DNA from: Dictyocoela muelleri
Taxonomy: Eukaryota > Microsporidia
DNA length: 19,890 nt
Direction of reading: 5' to 3'
Assembly (NCBI GenBank): GCA_016256075.1
Contig: SDVU01000128.1
Span: 1 to 19,890, forward strand
The position numbers and the translations under genes were made by a program. The notes below the pieces were generated by a model, which saw only the letters and a program-made list of their open reading frames with translations, made no database searches and was not told where the DNA came from. Shown here one piece after another: positions 9,752 to 18,540 of this stretch (within the stretch, counting starts at the first letter, position 1; each line of letters starts with the position of its first letter).

Positions 9752-10183
9752 ACGCGAAATTTTTTAAATTAAATTAAAAATAATTTTTTTAAAAAAAATA
9801 AAAATTTTAAAAAAAATTAAAAAAAAATCGTAAAAATACAATTTAGATTTTTAATTATTACTTTATTATAATAAATATTAAAAACATTTATTTGCTTTAG
9901 AATTTGAATATTCATAAAATAAAAAGTTTAAAAGTGTAACTTAATTTTTTGTTTTGTTCTTAAAATTATTATTAAAACATATCGTTTTTTAAATTTCTTA
10001 TAATTATTAAGATTCATGGACTTCTTTTTAAAAATCAATAATTTTTCACAGCTTCTGATTTTTTCGATTTTTTTTCAATTTAAATATCTGTTATACATTC
10101 CCGGTATTTGCTTTGGAATATTTACATAATACGTTTATTTGTTACAAAAGCTAATCCATTTGTAATTAAATTTTTTTTAATTA
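9752..10183. other. A/T-rich spacer, no gene seen
   Basis: Long A and T runs with no recognisable coding or structural feature. Confidence 0.4.
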
Positions 10184-11117
10184 TTTATTGTCGGCAGCCA
10201 AAACTAAATTTCGCCAAAAATGCATTAATGATTTGATAAGGGGGTTTTGAATTTTTTAAAAAAATCATTTATATTTGTTAATAATTTGGTGGGCAGCCAA
10301 AAATGCACAGTTAAATTAAAAGAGAAAAAATCAATTTTTTAATATCAAAAAAAAATTACGCCAAAAATGCACATTATATAATTTTTAATATGAATGAAAA
10401 ATTAAATATATTTAAATTTAATTTTTGCGTATAAAAATTTTATATAATTTATAATAAAAAAACGTGGCAAAAGTGTTTTAAAAAATACAAATTAATAAAG
10501 ATCACTGTAAAAATAAATTTTATAAAGCAATTATATTGTCAATATGTTGTAAATTTGCTACAATATATCTATGATAGATTATAAACTTTGTCAAAATGAT
10601 TTATTTAATTTTATAAAGAAAAATACTAATTATAATAAGGTCATATAATTTATCTGCAGATAAATTATAAAGGTTGTGTAAATTATAGATTGTAATTTTT
10701 GGATTTGTATTTCACACGTTCCTATAAAGGTTTTATTAATTCAATTAGTAAAACTAATCAGTTTTTCTTATTTAACTTTCAATAATTGTGCCTTTACAAT
10801 GAAATTTCCCTTTTTAAACTTTAAATTTTCATGTATAACAATATGTTTAATTTAATTTAGAAAATCCTTTTTCATCCTCATCATTTTAATATATTTTTTT
10901 ACTCTTAAAGATGGTTTAAAAGGAATGTGCAATTTCGGCGTAATTTTTTTTGATATCAAAAATTGAATTGTTCTCTTTTAATTTAACTGTGCATTTTTGG
11001 CTGCCCACCAAATTATTAACAAATATAAATGATTTTTTTAAAAAAATCAACCCCCCCCCCCTTATCAAATCATTAATGCATTTTTGGCAAAATTTGGTTT
11101 TGGCTGCCGACAATAAA
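10184..11117. mobile_element. Non-autonomous DNA transposon with ~190-bp terminal inverted repeats
   Basis: Both ends start TTTATTGTCGGCAGCC and stay inverted copies for roughly 190 bp (left to about 10373, right from about 10925). TA lies directly outside each end, which suggests a TA target duplication as in Tc1/mariner or related MITEs. Inside each arm a CCAAAAATGCA motif recurs about three times, a likely transposase binding array. The right arm carries an 11-C run where the left has five G. The centre (about 550 bp) is A/T-rich with no coding frame. Open frames at 10916-11150 lie in the arm and are not genes. Confidence 0.75.
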
Positions 11118-11261
11118 TATAACTTTTTTTTAAAGTGTAGGTATTTGTAGAATATTGATTTAGTTTGCGGGACTGGATTCGAATCCTCCTGGTGACATTT
11201 TTAATAAAAAATAAAAATGTCGCTTCAAGCGCATATGTCGCGCGCTAGGCGCGCGACATAT
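11118..11261 (+). repeat. tRNA-like B box followed by two hairpins
   Basis: GGATTCGAATCC at 11175-11186 is an exact palindrome containing a near-consensus B box, and the bases after it (CTGGTGACATTTTTAAT) resemble those after the B box in both SINE-like heads. A 10-bp hairpin follows (11194-11203 with 11212-11221), then a 13-bp perfect hairpin of CpG-rich sequence (ATGTCGCGCGC at 11235-11245 with GCGCGCGACAT at 11249-11259). No convincing A box is upstream. I infer another decayed SINE head or tRNA-like element. Confidence 0.4.
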
Positions 11262-11655
11262 TATTATATAAATAGGGGAAAAAACGACAGTTTGTATGTA
11301 GAGGAAAACCCGTCTGAATCCAATGAATTGGAACTTATACCATAGCAGCGGTGTACGTTTTTTGTTCCGAATAATCCATAAATTCTCAATCATTTGCGTG
11401 TTTGTTCGTGTTTCTGGATCTACAACGTTATATTTATTAGCAGAGCTACTAGTATAGTTATTAGAAATATTATTTTGTGCCGGCCTTTAGTCTGATATAA
11501 CATATGATTTTATAATTATTTTTTATATTACGGGTAACAATATTGAATTTTTTTATTCCTTATTATTAAGACATAATAATACCATGTTTCATTTCATTTC
11601 CTTTGAAAACTTACAAGGCGATACAAGATAGCTATATCCATACTTCTTTTTGGCC
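11262..11655. other. Gap with no recognised gene
   Basis: The minus strand is open from 11393 to 11160, but the product has no recognisable motif and it overlaps the hairpins, so I do not call a gene. The rest is AT-rich. Confidence 0.35.
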
Positions 11656-11659
11656 TAAA

Positions 11660-12001
11660 TTGTTTTTTGTCGATTTGTACTTCATTGAATATTCCACCTA
11701 ATTTTTTTTATTCTATTTAGCATAGATTGATATTTTTTATCTATAAAGAGTGAAATCAAGTTTTCTAATTCCTCTTTTCTATACGAGTATTCTAAATGAT
11801 GTATTTGGCAGTAAAGTGTCTATATTATAAAAATACAAGGTAAATTTTAGAAATACAAATGAAGATATTTTAGATGATGTGTAGAACAATTTTATAAAAT
11901 ATTAATATCCCTTTTACATCTTAAACATCTCCAGTTGTATCCTAATATAAATCTTTTTTTGATATAATGTTAATTTATAGTTTGCATAAGTGACATGATT
12001 T
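11660..12001 (-). pseudogene. Merlin-like transposase N-terminal relic
   Basis: On the minus strand, SCHLCKTIN (about 12000-11980), a stop, HYIKKRFILGYNWRCLRCKR and DINIL (to about 11900) form the C-x2-C ... W-x-C-x2-C zinc ribbon typical of Merlin/ISXO2-like transposase N-termini. Further down, a coding-like stretch (RKEELENLISLFIDKKYQSM) lies near 11780-11700 in another frame. The catalytic region is not recognisable. It is heavily decayed and opposite in orientation to the other Merlin relics nearby. The zinc ribbon could belong to another transposase family. Confidence 0.4.
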
Positions 12002-12164
12002 TGTAATGGTTTAAGCCCTTAATACTTTAAAAAGCTATATTATGTTGTATTTTTGTCGATTTTTATCGGAAATTCATGTTTCTACGTACTATTTATTCTC
12101 TTAAACAGCGGCGTTATTTATATTTTTTTATATAAATAATATTTTTTTTGTTTGTTCTAATATA

Positions 12165-12447
12165 GAGTAGCTTCTTTTGATCTAAAAAATTCTTTATATG
12201 AAAAATGGCTAATTTAAATGATGTTCGTTATATTCTAAAAATTCCCGTAATATAAATATTTTTGTATTATAATCTATATTTTGATATTTTAATAATAGGA
12301 TTCTAAAGGAACCCTATTACAGAAATATCAAAATATAGATTATTATACAAAAATATTTTTATTACAGGAATTTTTAGAATGTAACAAATATCATTTAAAT
12401 TAGCCATTTTTCATATAAAAAATTTTATTATTATAAAGGTGCTACTC
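12165..12447. mobile_element. Foldback MITE, family A, copy 1
   Basis: A 283-bp near-palindrome. GAGTAGC starts at 12165 and GCTACTC ends at 12447. The arms share a long stretch including ATATGAAAAATGGCTAATTT and AATATTTTTGTAT. There is no coding capacity. The same sequence recurs at 13790-14069. TATA lies outside the left end and AATA outside the right, so a TA target is possible. Confidence 0.8.
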
Positions 12448-12599
12448 AATATTTTTTTTAAAAAATGATGATGCTTTTATATTTTTTTTCTTTTAACTCT
12501 TATGAGACCTTTTAAAATTTTGTCAAAAATTGGTGCACATGAACTCGGAAATTATTTAAGAACGGAGTCATCGCTTTGATGTGCTACTAAGTATAGAGA

Positions 12600-13614
12600 C
12601 TTAAGGGATGAAAAATATTGCTTCTTTTGCAAAAATAAAATGAAGATTTATGGAACTTATAAAGGATATTTTTATTGCCACAGGACGGGCAATATAAAAT
12701 TATCTATGAAACATGGAACCATACTTGAAAACACTAAAATCACTTATAAAAAGTAAATTATTTTATGTTATTATCATTTCCATAGAACGCTTATAAGAAA
12801 AAATCATTGCGTGATGTTGGAATTAGAAGAATTGTGAACAAAATTTAAATATAAAATCAAACATAGAATAATAATATATAATAAACAAAATAGTGTTTAT
12901 TGGCGGTATATGTTCTATTGTTGAAGCCGGCGACAGTCTTATGTCTTCTGCTAAAATATGTTAGGGGAAGATATCTAGAACAAAGTTTGGTTTTTGGTAT
13001 TTTTGAGCGTGTAACTAGGAAATTCTATATAAAAGTAGTGCCAGATCGGAAGAAATCGACTTTAGAAAAAATAATTTTTAAAATACTTTTGAGAGTACAA
13101 TATCTTGTACTATTCAAGCATAGATATTTTGATATTCGGTTCTACAACGGGTTGGTGCTCATATCAGATTTCTAAATGCTAATTGGTAAGAGCATAGAGT
13201 ATGTTTCTTATTTCAAATAAACGTAGAATCGCGAGATAAATACATATAATCAATAATGAAATTCAGAGATATTATAGAAATTTATCTAATTTGGTGCAGT
13301 ATATAATTTAACAAGTATCTATATATCTTTGCATTTTTAATATTGATTATATGTATTTATTTCGTGATTTTACGCTTATTTGAAATAAGAAACATACTCT
13401 ATGTTCTTACCAATTTGTATTTAAAAATCTGATGGGGTCTCTAACCCGTTGGAGAACCGGATATTTTGACGAAATAGGGTACATATATTATGATTTATGT
13501 CATAAAAAACACTGTTATCCGGATGAATGTACTCATACCCAGATAATAGAATCATTATGGAACCACTTCAAGAAAAAGAAACGTGCCGAATATGGAATCC
13601 TAGGAAAAATCTAA
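12600..13614 (+). pseudogene. Merlin transposase relic, interrupted by a MITE
   Basis: Pieces of a Merlin (ISXO2-like) DDE transposase appear in order. First is a zinc ribbon, YCFFCKNKMKIYGTYKGYFYCH (12618-12690), followed by KLSMKHGTILENTKITYKK. Then KSLRDVGIRRIVNKI lies near 12800-12845, and at 12955-13060 comes KYVRGRYLEQSLVFGIFERV followed by TRKFYIKVVPDRKKSTLEKI. LISD, the second Asp motif, ends at about 13170. After a 267-bp MITE the gene resumes as RWRTGYFDEIGYIYYD, then CTHTQIIESLWNHFKKKKR (13438-13600), which holds the catalytic Glu. The first-Asp segment before KYVRGR is not recognisable. Several stops and frame changes are present besides the insertion. It is a different lineage from the intact Merlin at 15870. 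Confidence 0.8.
13165..13431. mobile_element. MITE, family B, full copy inside the Merlin relic
   Basis: The ends CAGATTT (13165) and AAATCTG (13431) are inverted, and the arms match for about 100 bp (ATTGGTAAGA, CATAGAGTATGTTTC, TTATTTCAAATAA, ATAAATACATATAATCAAT). AT borders both ends. It splits the Merlin gene at its second Asp motif, so it is younger than that element. A half copy of the same family is at 19105-19179. Confidence 0.8.
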
Positions 13615-13789
13615 ACGTATATGTCGAAGTATTCGTATTCTTTAGGAATAATAATGATTTAACTTCTAGAAATTTTATGAAGATCTTAAAATAACACATT
13701 TTTTATTTTTTATCAAAAGTTTTAATGGGGTTTTTGTAATATTGCCTAGAAAATATGTTATTGTACAATAACTGTTTATTTCTTATATA

Positions 13790-14069
13790 GAGTAGCCCCT
13801 TTGTCATAAAAAAATTTCTCTATATGTAAAATGACTGATTAAAATGATGTTTTTTATCTTCTACAAATTCATGTAATATAAATATTTTTGTATAAGAACG
13901 AAAATAAAAATTTATTGAGAAAATTCACTTTTAAAGAATCTATCAATATTATTTTATTATTTGTTTTACACAAAAATATTTATATTACATGAATTTTTAG
14001 AATGTAAAAAACATCATTTTTATTAGCCATTTTCCATATAGAATTTTTTTTATTACAAAGGTGCTACTC
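13790..14069. mobile_element. Foldback MITE, family A, copy 2
   Basis: GAGTAGC (13790) and GCTACTC (14069) end a 280-bp near-palindrome whose arms match copy 1 at 12165 (AAATGATGTTTTTTA, CATGTAATATAAATATTT). TATA flanks both sides. The centre, about 13895-13960, differs from copy 1. With copy 1 it brackets the second Merlin relic. Confidence 0.8.
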
Positions 14070-14332
14070 TATAAAGAACATCAACTTTTTGTTTTTTAAA
14101 TAAGAGATTGCCTTGCGTCACGGTTTATCCATTAAAAAAGAAATATGTAGAGGCAGAGACTACAAAAAATAACCATGAAATAATCTGTTAAAAAGAGCAC
14201 TGTGCTATTTTTTGCATATAAAAAATTTTTCAACAGCAATAACATTTCTTTAATGAAAAAATGTTATAAGTATTAAACATTTCTTTATATGAAAAATATG
14301 TTCTGCTCTGTTCATAATACCATTTTTTTCGC

Positions 14333-14482
14333 GAATAAAAATTAAAACCAATACTAATGTACTTTCATCAATAAATCTTAAAATATTTGCATTTTTTATT
14401 AAATATTTTATTTATCTTTAAGAATAAATGCAAACAATTTAAGATTAATCAGATTGAAATACCTTAGTATTAGTTTTTATTC
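14333..14482. mobile_element. Small foldback MITE, about 150 bp
   Basis: The left arm, GAATAAAAATTAAAACCAATACTAA and onward, is the inverse of the right arm ending TTAGTATTAGTTTTTATTC. The shared inner parts include AATCTTAAA and TTTGCATTT. There is no coding content. Confidence 0.65.
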
Positions 14483-14734
14483 TATTTCTCTCCACAAAAA
14501 ATTTTTGGCCACTATGAACGGATTAGAATCAAATATGTCAGGTAATAGGTTGATTTATGGATCAGATGTATTTTTGCCCCTGGGGAGAAAATATATGAGC
14601 TGCGATATTATTTAAATATTTTTTTTTCAGTCGCTAGAAATGATACCTGACGATTCTGAAAATATGTTTTTCGATTCAACAAGAAAGAACTATTGGAATA
14701 TTTTATGAGTGAGAATTATATAAAAAAAGTTTAA

Positions 14735-15440
14735 TCTGATGAATGTCACACTTGTTCGGAGTTAAATAATTTTTAGGTAGTTAAGGACGGGGTTGCTTGG
14801 TGGTGTATGTTTGTATGCTGTAAAAGCTATAAAATTAAGAAAAGCATTATAGTGTAGAGCTTTTTTGAAAACTTTAATGTTCCCTTTTTGCAGGTCTTTA
14901 AAATTCTTAAAGGTTTTCGACTGATGTTCACGGCATAAAATCGAAAAAAAGTTTGGGAATAATACAAGAACGATAAAAAAGTTTAGGTTTCATTCTTAGA
15001 GAGAATAGGTCGTTTTGACTTTAAAAATGAATATATTATTGGTGTGAATAAGTAGGTCGAATTAGATGAGTCAAGCTAAACTTTTTAAAGTTAAACGGCA
15101 TAAATAAAGATCAGCAACTAATAAAACTGATGCAATTTCTATTATTAAATTAAACGAAAAAAAAAAACGAGAGCCTATGTCTGCCTAATTTCAAACAAGG
15201 AAGCAAGTACAATGATACCTATAATATGTGGTAAGTGGTAGTACAATAGAAACAGATGAACATCGTTCTTATTCAAATTTGAGTAAATTAGGCTACATAC
15301 ATTAAACAATATGCCACAAGTATAATTTTGTAGAGCCTATAACTGGTATTAATACGCAGGTAGTAGAATCATTCAATAATGAGATCAAATTATAAATAAA
15401 ACGCAGAAATAGCATGAATACTAAACTAAGACAAGAGTAT
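14735..15440 (+). pseudogene. Third Merlin-type transposase relic, many breaks
   Basis: An N-terminal zinc ribbon reads ECHTCSELNNF, then VVKDGVAWWCMFVCCKSYKI, then SFFENFNVPF (14736-14880). The region of the first catalytic Asp is recognisable as VELDESS at about 15055-15080. The C-terminal part reads TDEHRSYSNLSKLGYIH with the second Asp, then YNFVEPITGINTQVVESFNN with the catalytic Glu, then EIKL and KRRN (15240-15410). At least seven stops lie between these pieces, and the middle is poorly preserved. The motif order and spacing match Merlin, and the sequence is distinct from both other plus-strand Merlin genes here. No terminal repeats could be assigned. Confidence 0.7.
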
Positions 15441-15533
15441 CAAAATAAATTTATTTATAAATTTATTTTTAAAAAGAAAGATTGTTTACTATATTATCAA
15501 TAATTAAAATCGTTTTATTTTACCCATCCAACT

Positions 15534-15869
15534 TTATATATATATTAAATGTTAACAGCATAAATAGCTGCAAACCCGGAGAGTTGACTCCTACCGTAGT
15601 CTGGGACCTTTGGTTCTTGGCTTTCCAATAATACGTCACTTCCTAAGCTACCCAGAAGAACAGCTGTATACGCGATTTTCGTTTTATCAATGACTCAGCG
15701 AATTACAGAAATTAGTGGCCTTTTCATAAATTTTAATATACTGCTTTTGCCGAGATGCGTCGCAGCTCTCATCCCCACACCTAAGAGAGTCCCATCTGCT
15801 TAATTGTCATATTAGAGCAAGTCTTAATCAGCTATAACAGACTGGAACAACTGTATATTATACTATAAT
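15534..15869 (-). repeat. Putative SINE copy 3: tail and body, cut by Merlin
   Basis: On the minus strand this runs from the body at 15869 to the 3' end at about 15548 and into a TAATATATATA tail. The part at 15768-15869 matches SINE copy 2, and the part at 15550-15640 matches the window's last 86 bases, about 80% alike (CCCGGAGAGTTG, GACCTTTGGTTC, TTCCAATAAT). The region 15641-15767 is seen only here. The Merlin element starts exactly at 15870. The head that should follow is not recognisable beyond Merlin. Alternatively it could be a long terminal repeat, since its plus strand starts TG, but both copies then lie beside (TA)n. Confidence 0.55.
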
Positions 15870-17133
15870 CGGTAATTGAGTCGTTTTGGGGGGGGGACAA
15901 ATTTTTTGATTAAAAAAATAAAAGTAAAATTGTAAGAAAAATTAAATTTAATGCAATTCATGTTTTTTTTGTGGAGTGACAATTTTTTTGATTAAAAAAA
16001 ATAAAAGTAAAATTGTAAGAAAAATAAAATTGGTATTGAGTAGTTTTTTTGTGGAGTGAAAAAAAATTTGATAAAAAAACCCTTAAAATTATGTTAAGAA
16101 AAGAGTTTTATTTTCGAATTATGACTGAGGAATCAGCTTTTGATTTTGCTGTTGAAGAAGGTTTACTAAAAACAGAAAGAAGGCCGTGTGTAATTGATGG
16201 GTGTGGAGGTACAATGAATCTCGAGAAAGGGAAAACAAGGCATTCTGTCAATTTACGGATGCGTTGTAATAAACGGGCGTGTCGAAAATGTGAGAGTATA
16301 TTTAAAAACACAATCTTTCACAACACGCATTTTTCAGTATCAGAATGCCTAGAATATATATATGCCTATTGTGAAGGACGAAAAATCAGTCATGTTGCTT
16401 CAGACTTAAATGTTCAAAGAAAATATTTAGCACTATTCTTCAAAAAAATAGAAGATATAATTGTTTTTTGGTATACACGAACCCAATCCAATCAGAAAAT
16501 AGGTTCTTTACATCATTTTGTAGAGGTAGATGAGACACATCTTTTTAGACGGAAAAACCACCAAGGCCGAGTTCTTAGGGGGCAGGGATATTGGGTAATT
16601 GGTGCAATTGATAGACTAACGAAAAAAATCAAAATAGAGTCTATACTCCGAAGGAATAGGATGAATATAGAAAGCTTCATGTTGCGGAACGTTGAAAACA
16701 GTTCAACAATTATTTCTGATTGCTGGAGGGGATACAATGGGCTTTCTGATTTAAATTATACTCATTATACTGTAAATCATTCGATTAATTTTGTAGACCC
16801 TGAAAATCAACTTATTCATACAAATACAATTGAAAGACTGTGGAGATCTTTGAAATCGAATATTTCAAAAAACACAAGATTGATCGTTCTTAAAGACAAA
16901 TTGATTCTCTTCGAGATAAAATACAATTTTCATTTACAAAAGACAAGCGACCAATTTTATTTTGAATTGCATTAAAATTTATTTTCTTAAGTTTTACTTT
17001 TATTTTTTTAATCAAAAAAATTATAACTCCACAAAAAAAACTACTTTACTATTAATTTTATTTTTCTTACAATTTTACTTTTATTTTTTTTAATCAAAAA
17101 ATTTGCTCCCTCTCAAAAACGACACAATTACCG
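15870..17133 (+). mobile_element. Complete Merlin DNA transposon
   Basis: CGGTAATTG begins at 15870 and CAATTACCG ends at 17133. The outer 75-80 bp are inverted copies at about 90%. Inside these, each end repeats the unit TTTTTTGATTAAAAAAATAA and following (left at about 15903, 15983 and a partial at 16065; right at about 16990 and 17060), giving composite ends of roughly 170 bp. The 9 bp outside each end share ACTAT at the same positions, a possible worn target duplication (Merlin normally makes 8-9 bp). The element holds one open transposase gene and looks whole. It lies in SINE copy 3. Confidence 0.85.
16091..16975 (+). CDS. Merlin (ISXO2-like) DDE transposase, open
   Basis: A nuclear cut-and-paste transposase that should bind the element's inverted ends. 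I chose the ATG at 16091 (294 residues); the frame is open back to 16049, but that stretch lies in the terminal repeat unit. A second ATG at 16121 is possible. The N-terminal zinc ribbon uses C33-x4-C38 and C64-x2-C67 (PCVIDGCGG, RACRKCESIF). A helix-turn-helix-like stretch follows (KISHVASDLNVQRKYLALFF). The DDE core is complete: D147 in VEVDETHLF, D210 in IISDCWRGY and E248 in NTIERLWRSLK, and the TVNHSINFVDP motif before the Glu is typical. No stop or frame change is seen. The stop codon sits within an inverted TTGCATTAAA motif shared with the left end. It is likely young. Confidence 0.9.
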   Translation: MLRKEFYFRIMTEESAFDFAVEEGLLKTERRPCVIDGCGGTMNLEKGKTRHSVNLRMRCNKRACRKCESIFKNTIFHNTHFSVSECLEYIYAYCEGRKISHVASDLNVQRKYLALFFKKIEDIIVFWYTRTQSNQKIGSLHHFVEVDETHLFRRKNHQGRVLRGQGYWVIGAIDRLTKKIKIESILRRNRMNIESFMLRNVENSSTIISDCWRGYNGLSDLNYTHYTVNHSINFVDPENQLIHTNTIERLWRSLKSNISKNTRLIVLKDKLILFEIKYNFHLQKTSDQFYFELH

Positions 17134-17416
17134 AACTATCTCTATTTGAAGATTTATTAATAAAGTGGTAACCCATTTATTCACCAAAGGCGAAAAATAG
17201 GGTCACTTTTTTCGCCAAAATCATAAAGTGACCGTATTTTTCACAAAAAGTCAAAAAATAGGGTCACTTTTTCGGCAAAAAAACTGATTTTTCTCCAAAA
17301 AATAATAACCCTTTATAATAGAAATAATAATTATGAAAACGTCAGAAAAATCAAAGAAAATAATTTTTAAGGGATATTACAAAAATTTATATAAAAAACA
17401 CATAAAATTTAGTAAT
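17134..17416. repeat. Spacer with three GGTCACTTT units
   Basis: GCGAAAAATAGGGTCACTTT (about 17190-17210), its inverted form AAAGTGACCGTATTTTTC (about 17226-17243) and a further AAAAAATAGGGTCACTTT (about 17251-17270) form an inverted plus direct set. Related GCGAAAAA stretches lie at 18831-18890. They may be ends of a decayed element. The rest is AT-rich. Confidence 0.5.
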
Positions 17417-17494
17417 GTTAACTCATGTTTTCATCCTCGTATACATACATATCACCAATGCGAACTTATAATCTTAGAATATCAAAGCAATTAC
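17417..17494 (+). repeat. 79-bp direct repeat, left copy
   Basis: It matches 18021-18099 at about 85%, with an exact run through ACTTATAATCTTAGAATATC and on to CAAAGCAATTAC. It flanks the MITE at 17501-18013 with a 6-bp gap. It is far too long for a target duplication of known DNA transposons. Confidence 0.8.
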
Positions 17495-17500
17495 CGTTAA

Positions 17501-18013
17501 GCGGCGATTCGCCACTGATTTTTTAACTATTATGAAACTTTAGACAATGGTAATAAAGGTAAAATCTGGCCATAAAAGCTGCTTTATGTCGCGTATAAAT
17601 ATAACAATCCAAGTCGCGAACGAAACAACTTCCAGTAGACGTGAATACGTGAAATGCAAAAATTGATTGTGACATCGGGTTATAATTGGTGTTAATAAAA
17701 AAAACCCAACATCCATGAAAAAAATTGATAAAAACAAATGTATATATACAAATTTTCATATAAATATCGTTAGCGATGTGTCATCACTAGTGTTTTAACG
17801 GCGCCTTCATTGTCAAAGTCATTTTTACATTTTCTGTATTTCAAATCCCAGGAACTTTTTTCGCGTTTTTGTGCTTTCCAAATGCATTACCACCAAAAAC
17901 AGCCTTTCTTGTTCTATTTTGCACTTTTTTAACTATTGTATGAAGTTTCATAATAGTTAAAAAAATCGGTGGCGAAAAAAGCGGTGTTTCGGCACTAAGT
18001 GGCGAATCGCCGC
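17501..18013. mobile_element. MITE with 15-bp exact ends
   Basis: GCGGCGATTCGCCAC at 17501 and its inverse at 17999-18013 are exact. Farther in, GATTTTTTAACTATTATGAAACTT matches the right side at about 17940-17970, where the arm is itself palindromic and has about 30 extra bases. The core has no recognisable gene; the minus-strand open frames at 17523-17759 show no known motif. Confidence 0.75.
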
Positions 18014-18020
18014 CCAGCCA

Positions 18021-18099
18021 GGTAAACTTATATTTTCATGCTCGTATACATACATATTCTCCATGCAAACTTATAATCTTAGAATATCAAAGCAATTAC
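18021..18099 (+). repeat. 79-bp direct repeat, right copy
   Basis: Partner of 17417-17494, in the same orientation, 7 bp after the MITE end. Confidence 0.8.
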
Positions 18100-18224
18100 G
18101 AAGAAAAACACTAAAAAAACAATTCTCTTTAAAAATAAATTTTTAAATATTACAGTTATTCCATTTTGGATTTAAATTTTTCATATGTTGAGGTAATGTT
18201 GTTTTAAAGGTTTTAAAAAGTGAT

Positions 18225-18540
18225 ACCTTACTTGATATAAATCTTTAAGAGATACATACAAAGAAAATTACAAATACTGGTCATTGATTCTAAAGATGAA
18301 TTACCGGAAATTAAAACTTATGATTATAAGGTTTTTCTTTAATAGTATATTGATTCTTTAAGGTTTGACGGGATTATAATATTATTACAGATGCTAATTT
18401 AATGTCTTGAATAGATCAAATATTTGCGTTTAAAGATATTATTTTTATATGTATTCAGAAAATTTCGTCTAATCATTCATTATTAATGATTTTTTTAGGA
18501 CAATTCTTCTTTTTTATTTGTTCTTAAAGATAAAAAAATA
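18225..18540 (+). pseudogene. Possible coding relic, family unknown
   Basis: Protein-like stretches occur in shifting frames: ILVIDSKDELPEIKTYDYKV (about 18277-18336), then FDGIIILLQ, then TDANLMS, a stop, and IDQIFAFKDIIFICIQKISS (to about 18480). Charged and polar residues are more mixed than in nearby translations. I know no family for it. It may be a decayed host gene or a chance pattern. Confidence 0.2.

Noticed and set aside
10916-11150. Open frames on both strands
   Set aside because: They are translations of the right inverted arm of the 10184-11117 element.
15557-15869. A solitary long terminal repeat
   Set aside because: It starts TG on the plus strand, but both copies abut (TA)n like a 3' tail, and the family shows a tRNA-like head at the other end. 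Not fully excluded.
16108-16737. Minus-strand open frames within Merlin
   Set aside because: Antisense shadows of the transposase.
17523-17759. Minus-strand open frame inside the MITE
   Set aside because: No recognisable motif and a high aromatic/Cys bias from AT-rich antisense sequence.
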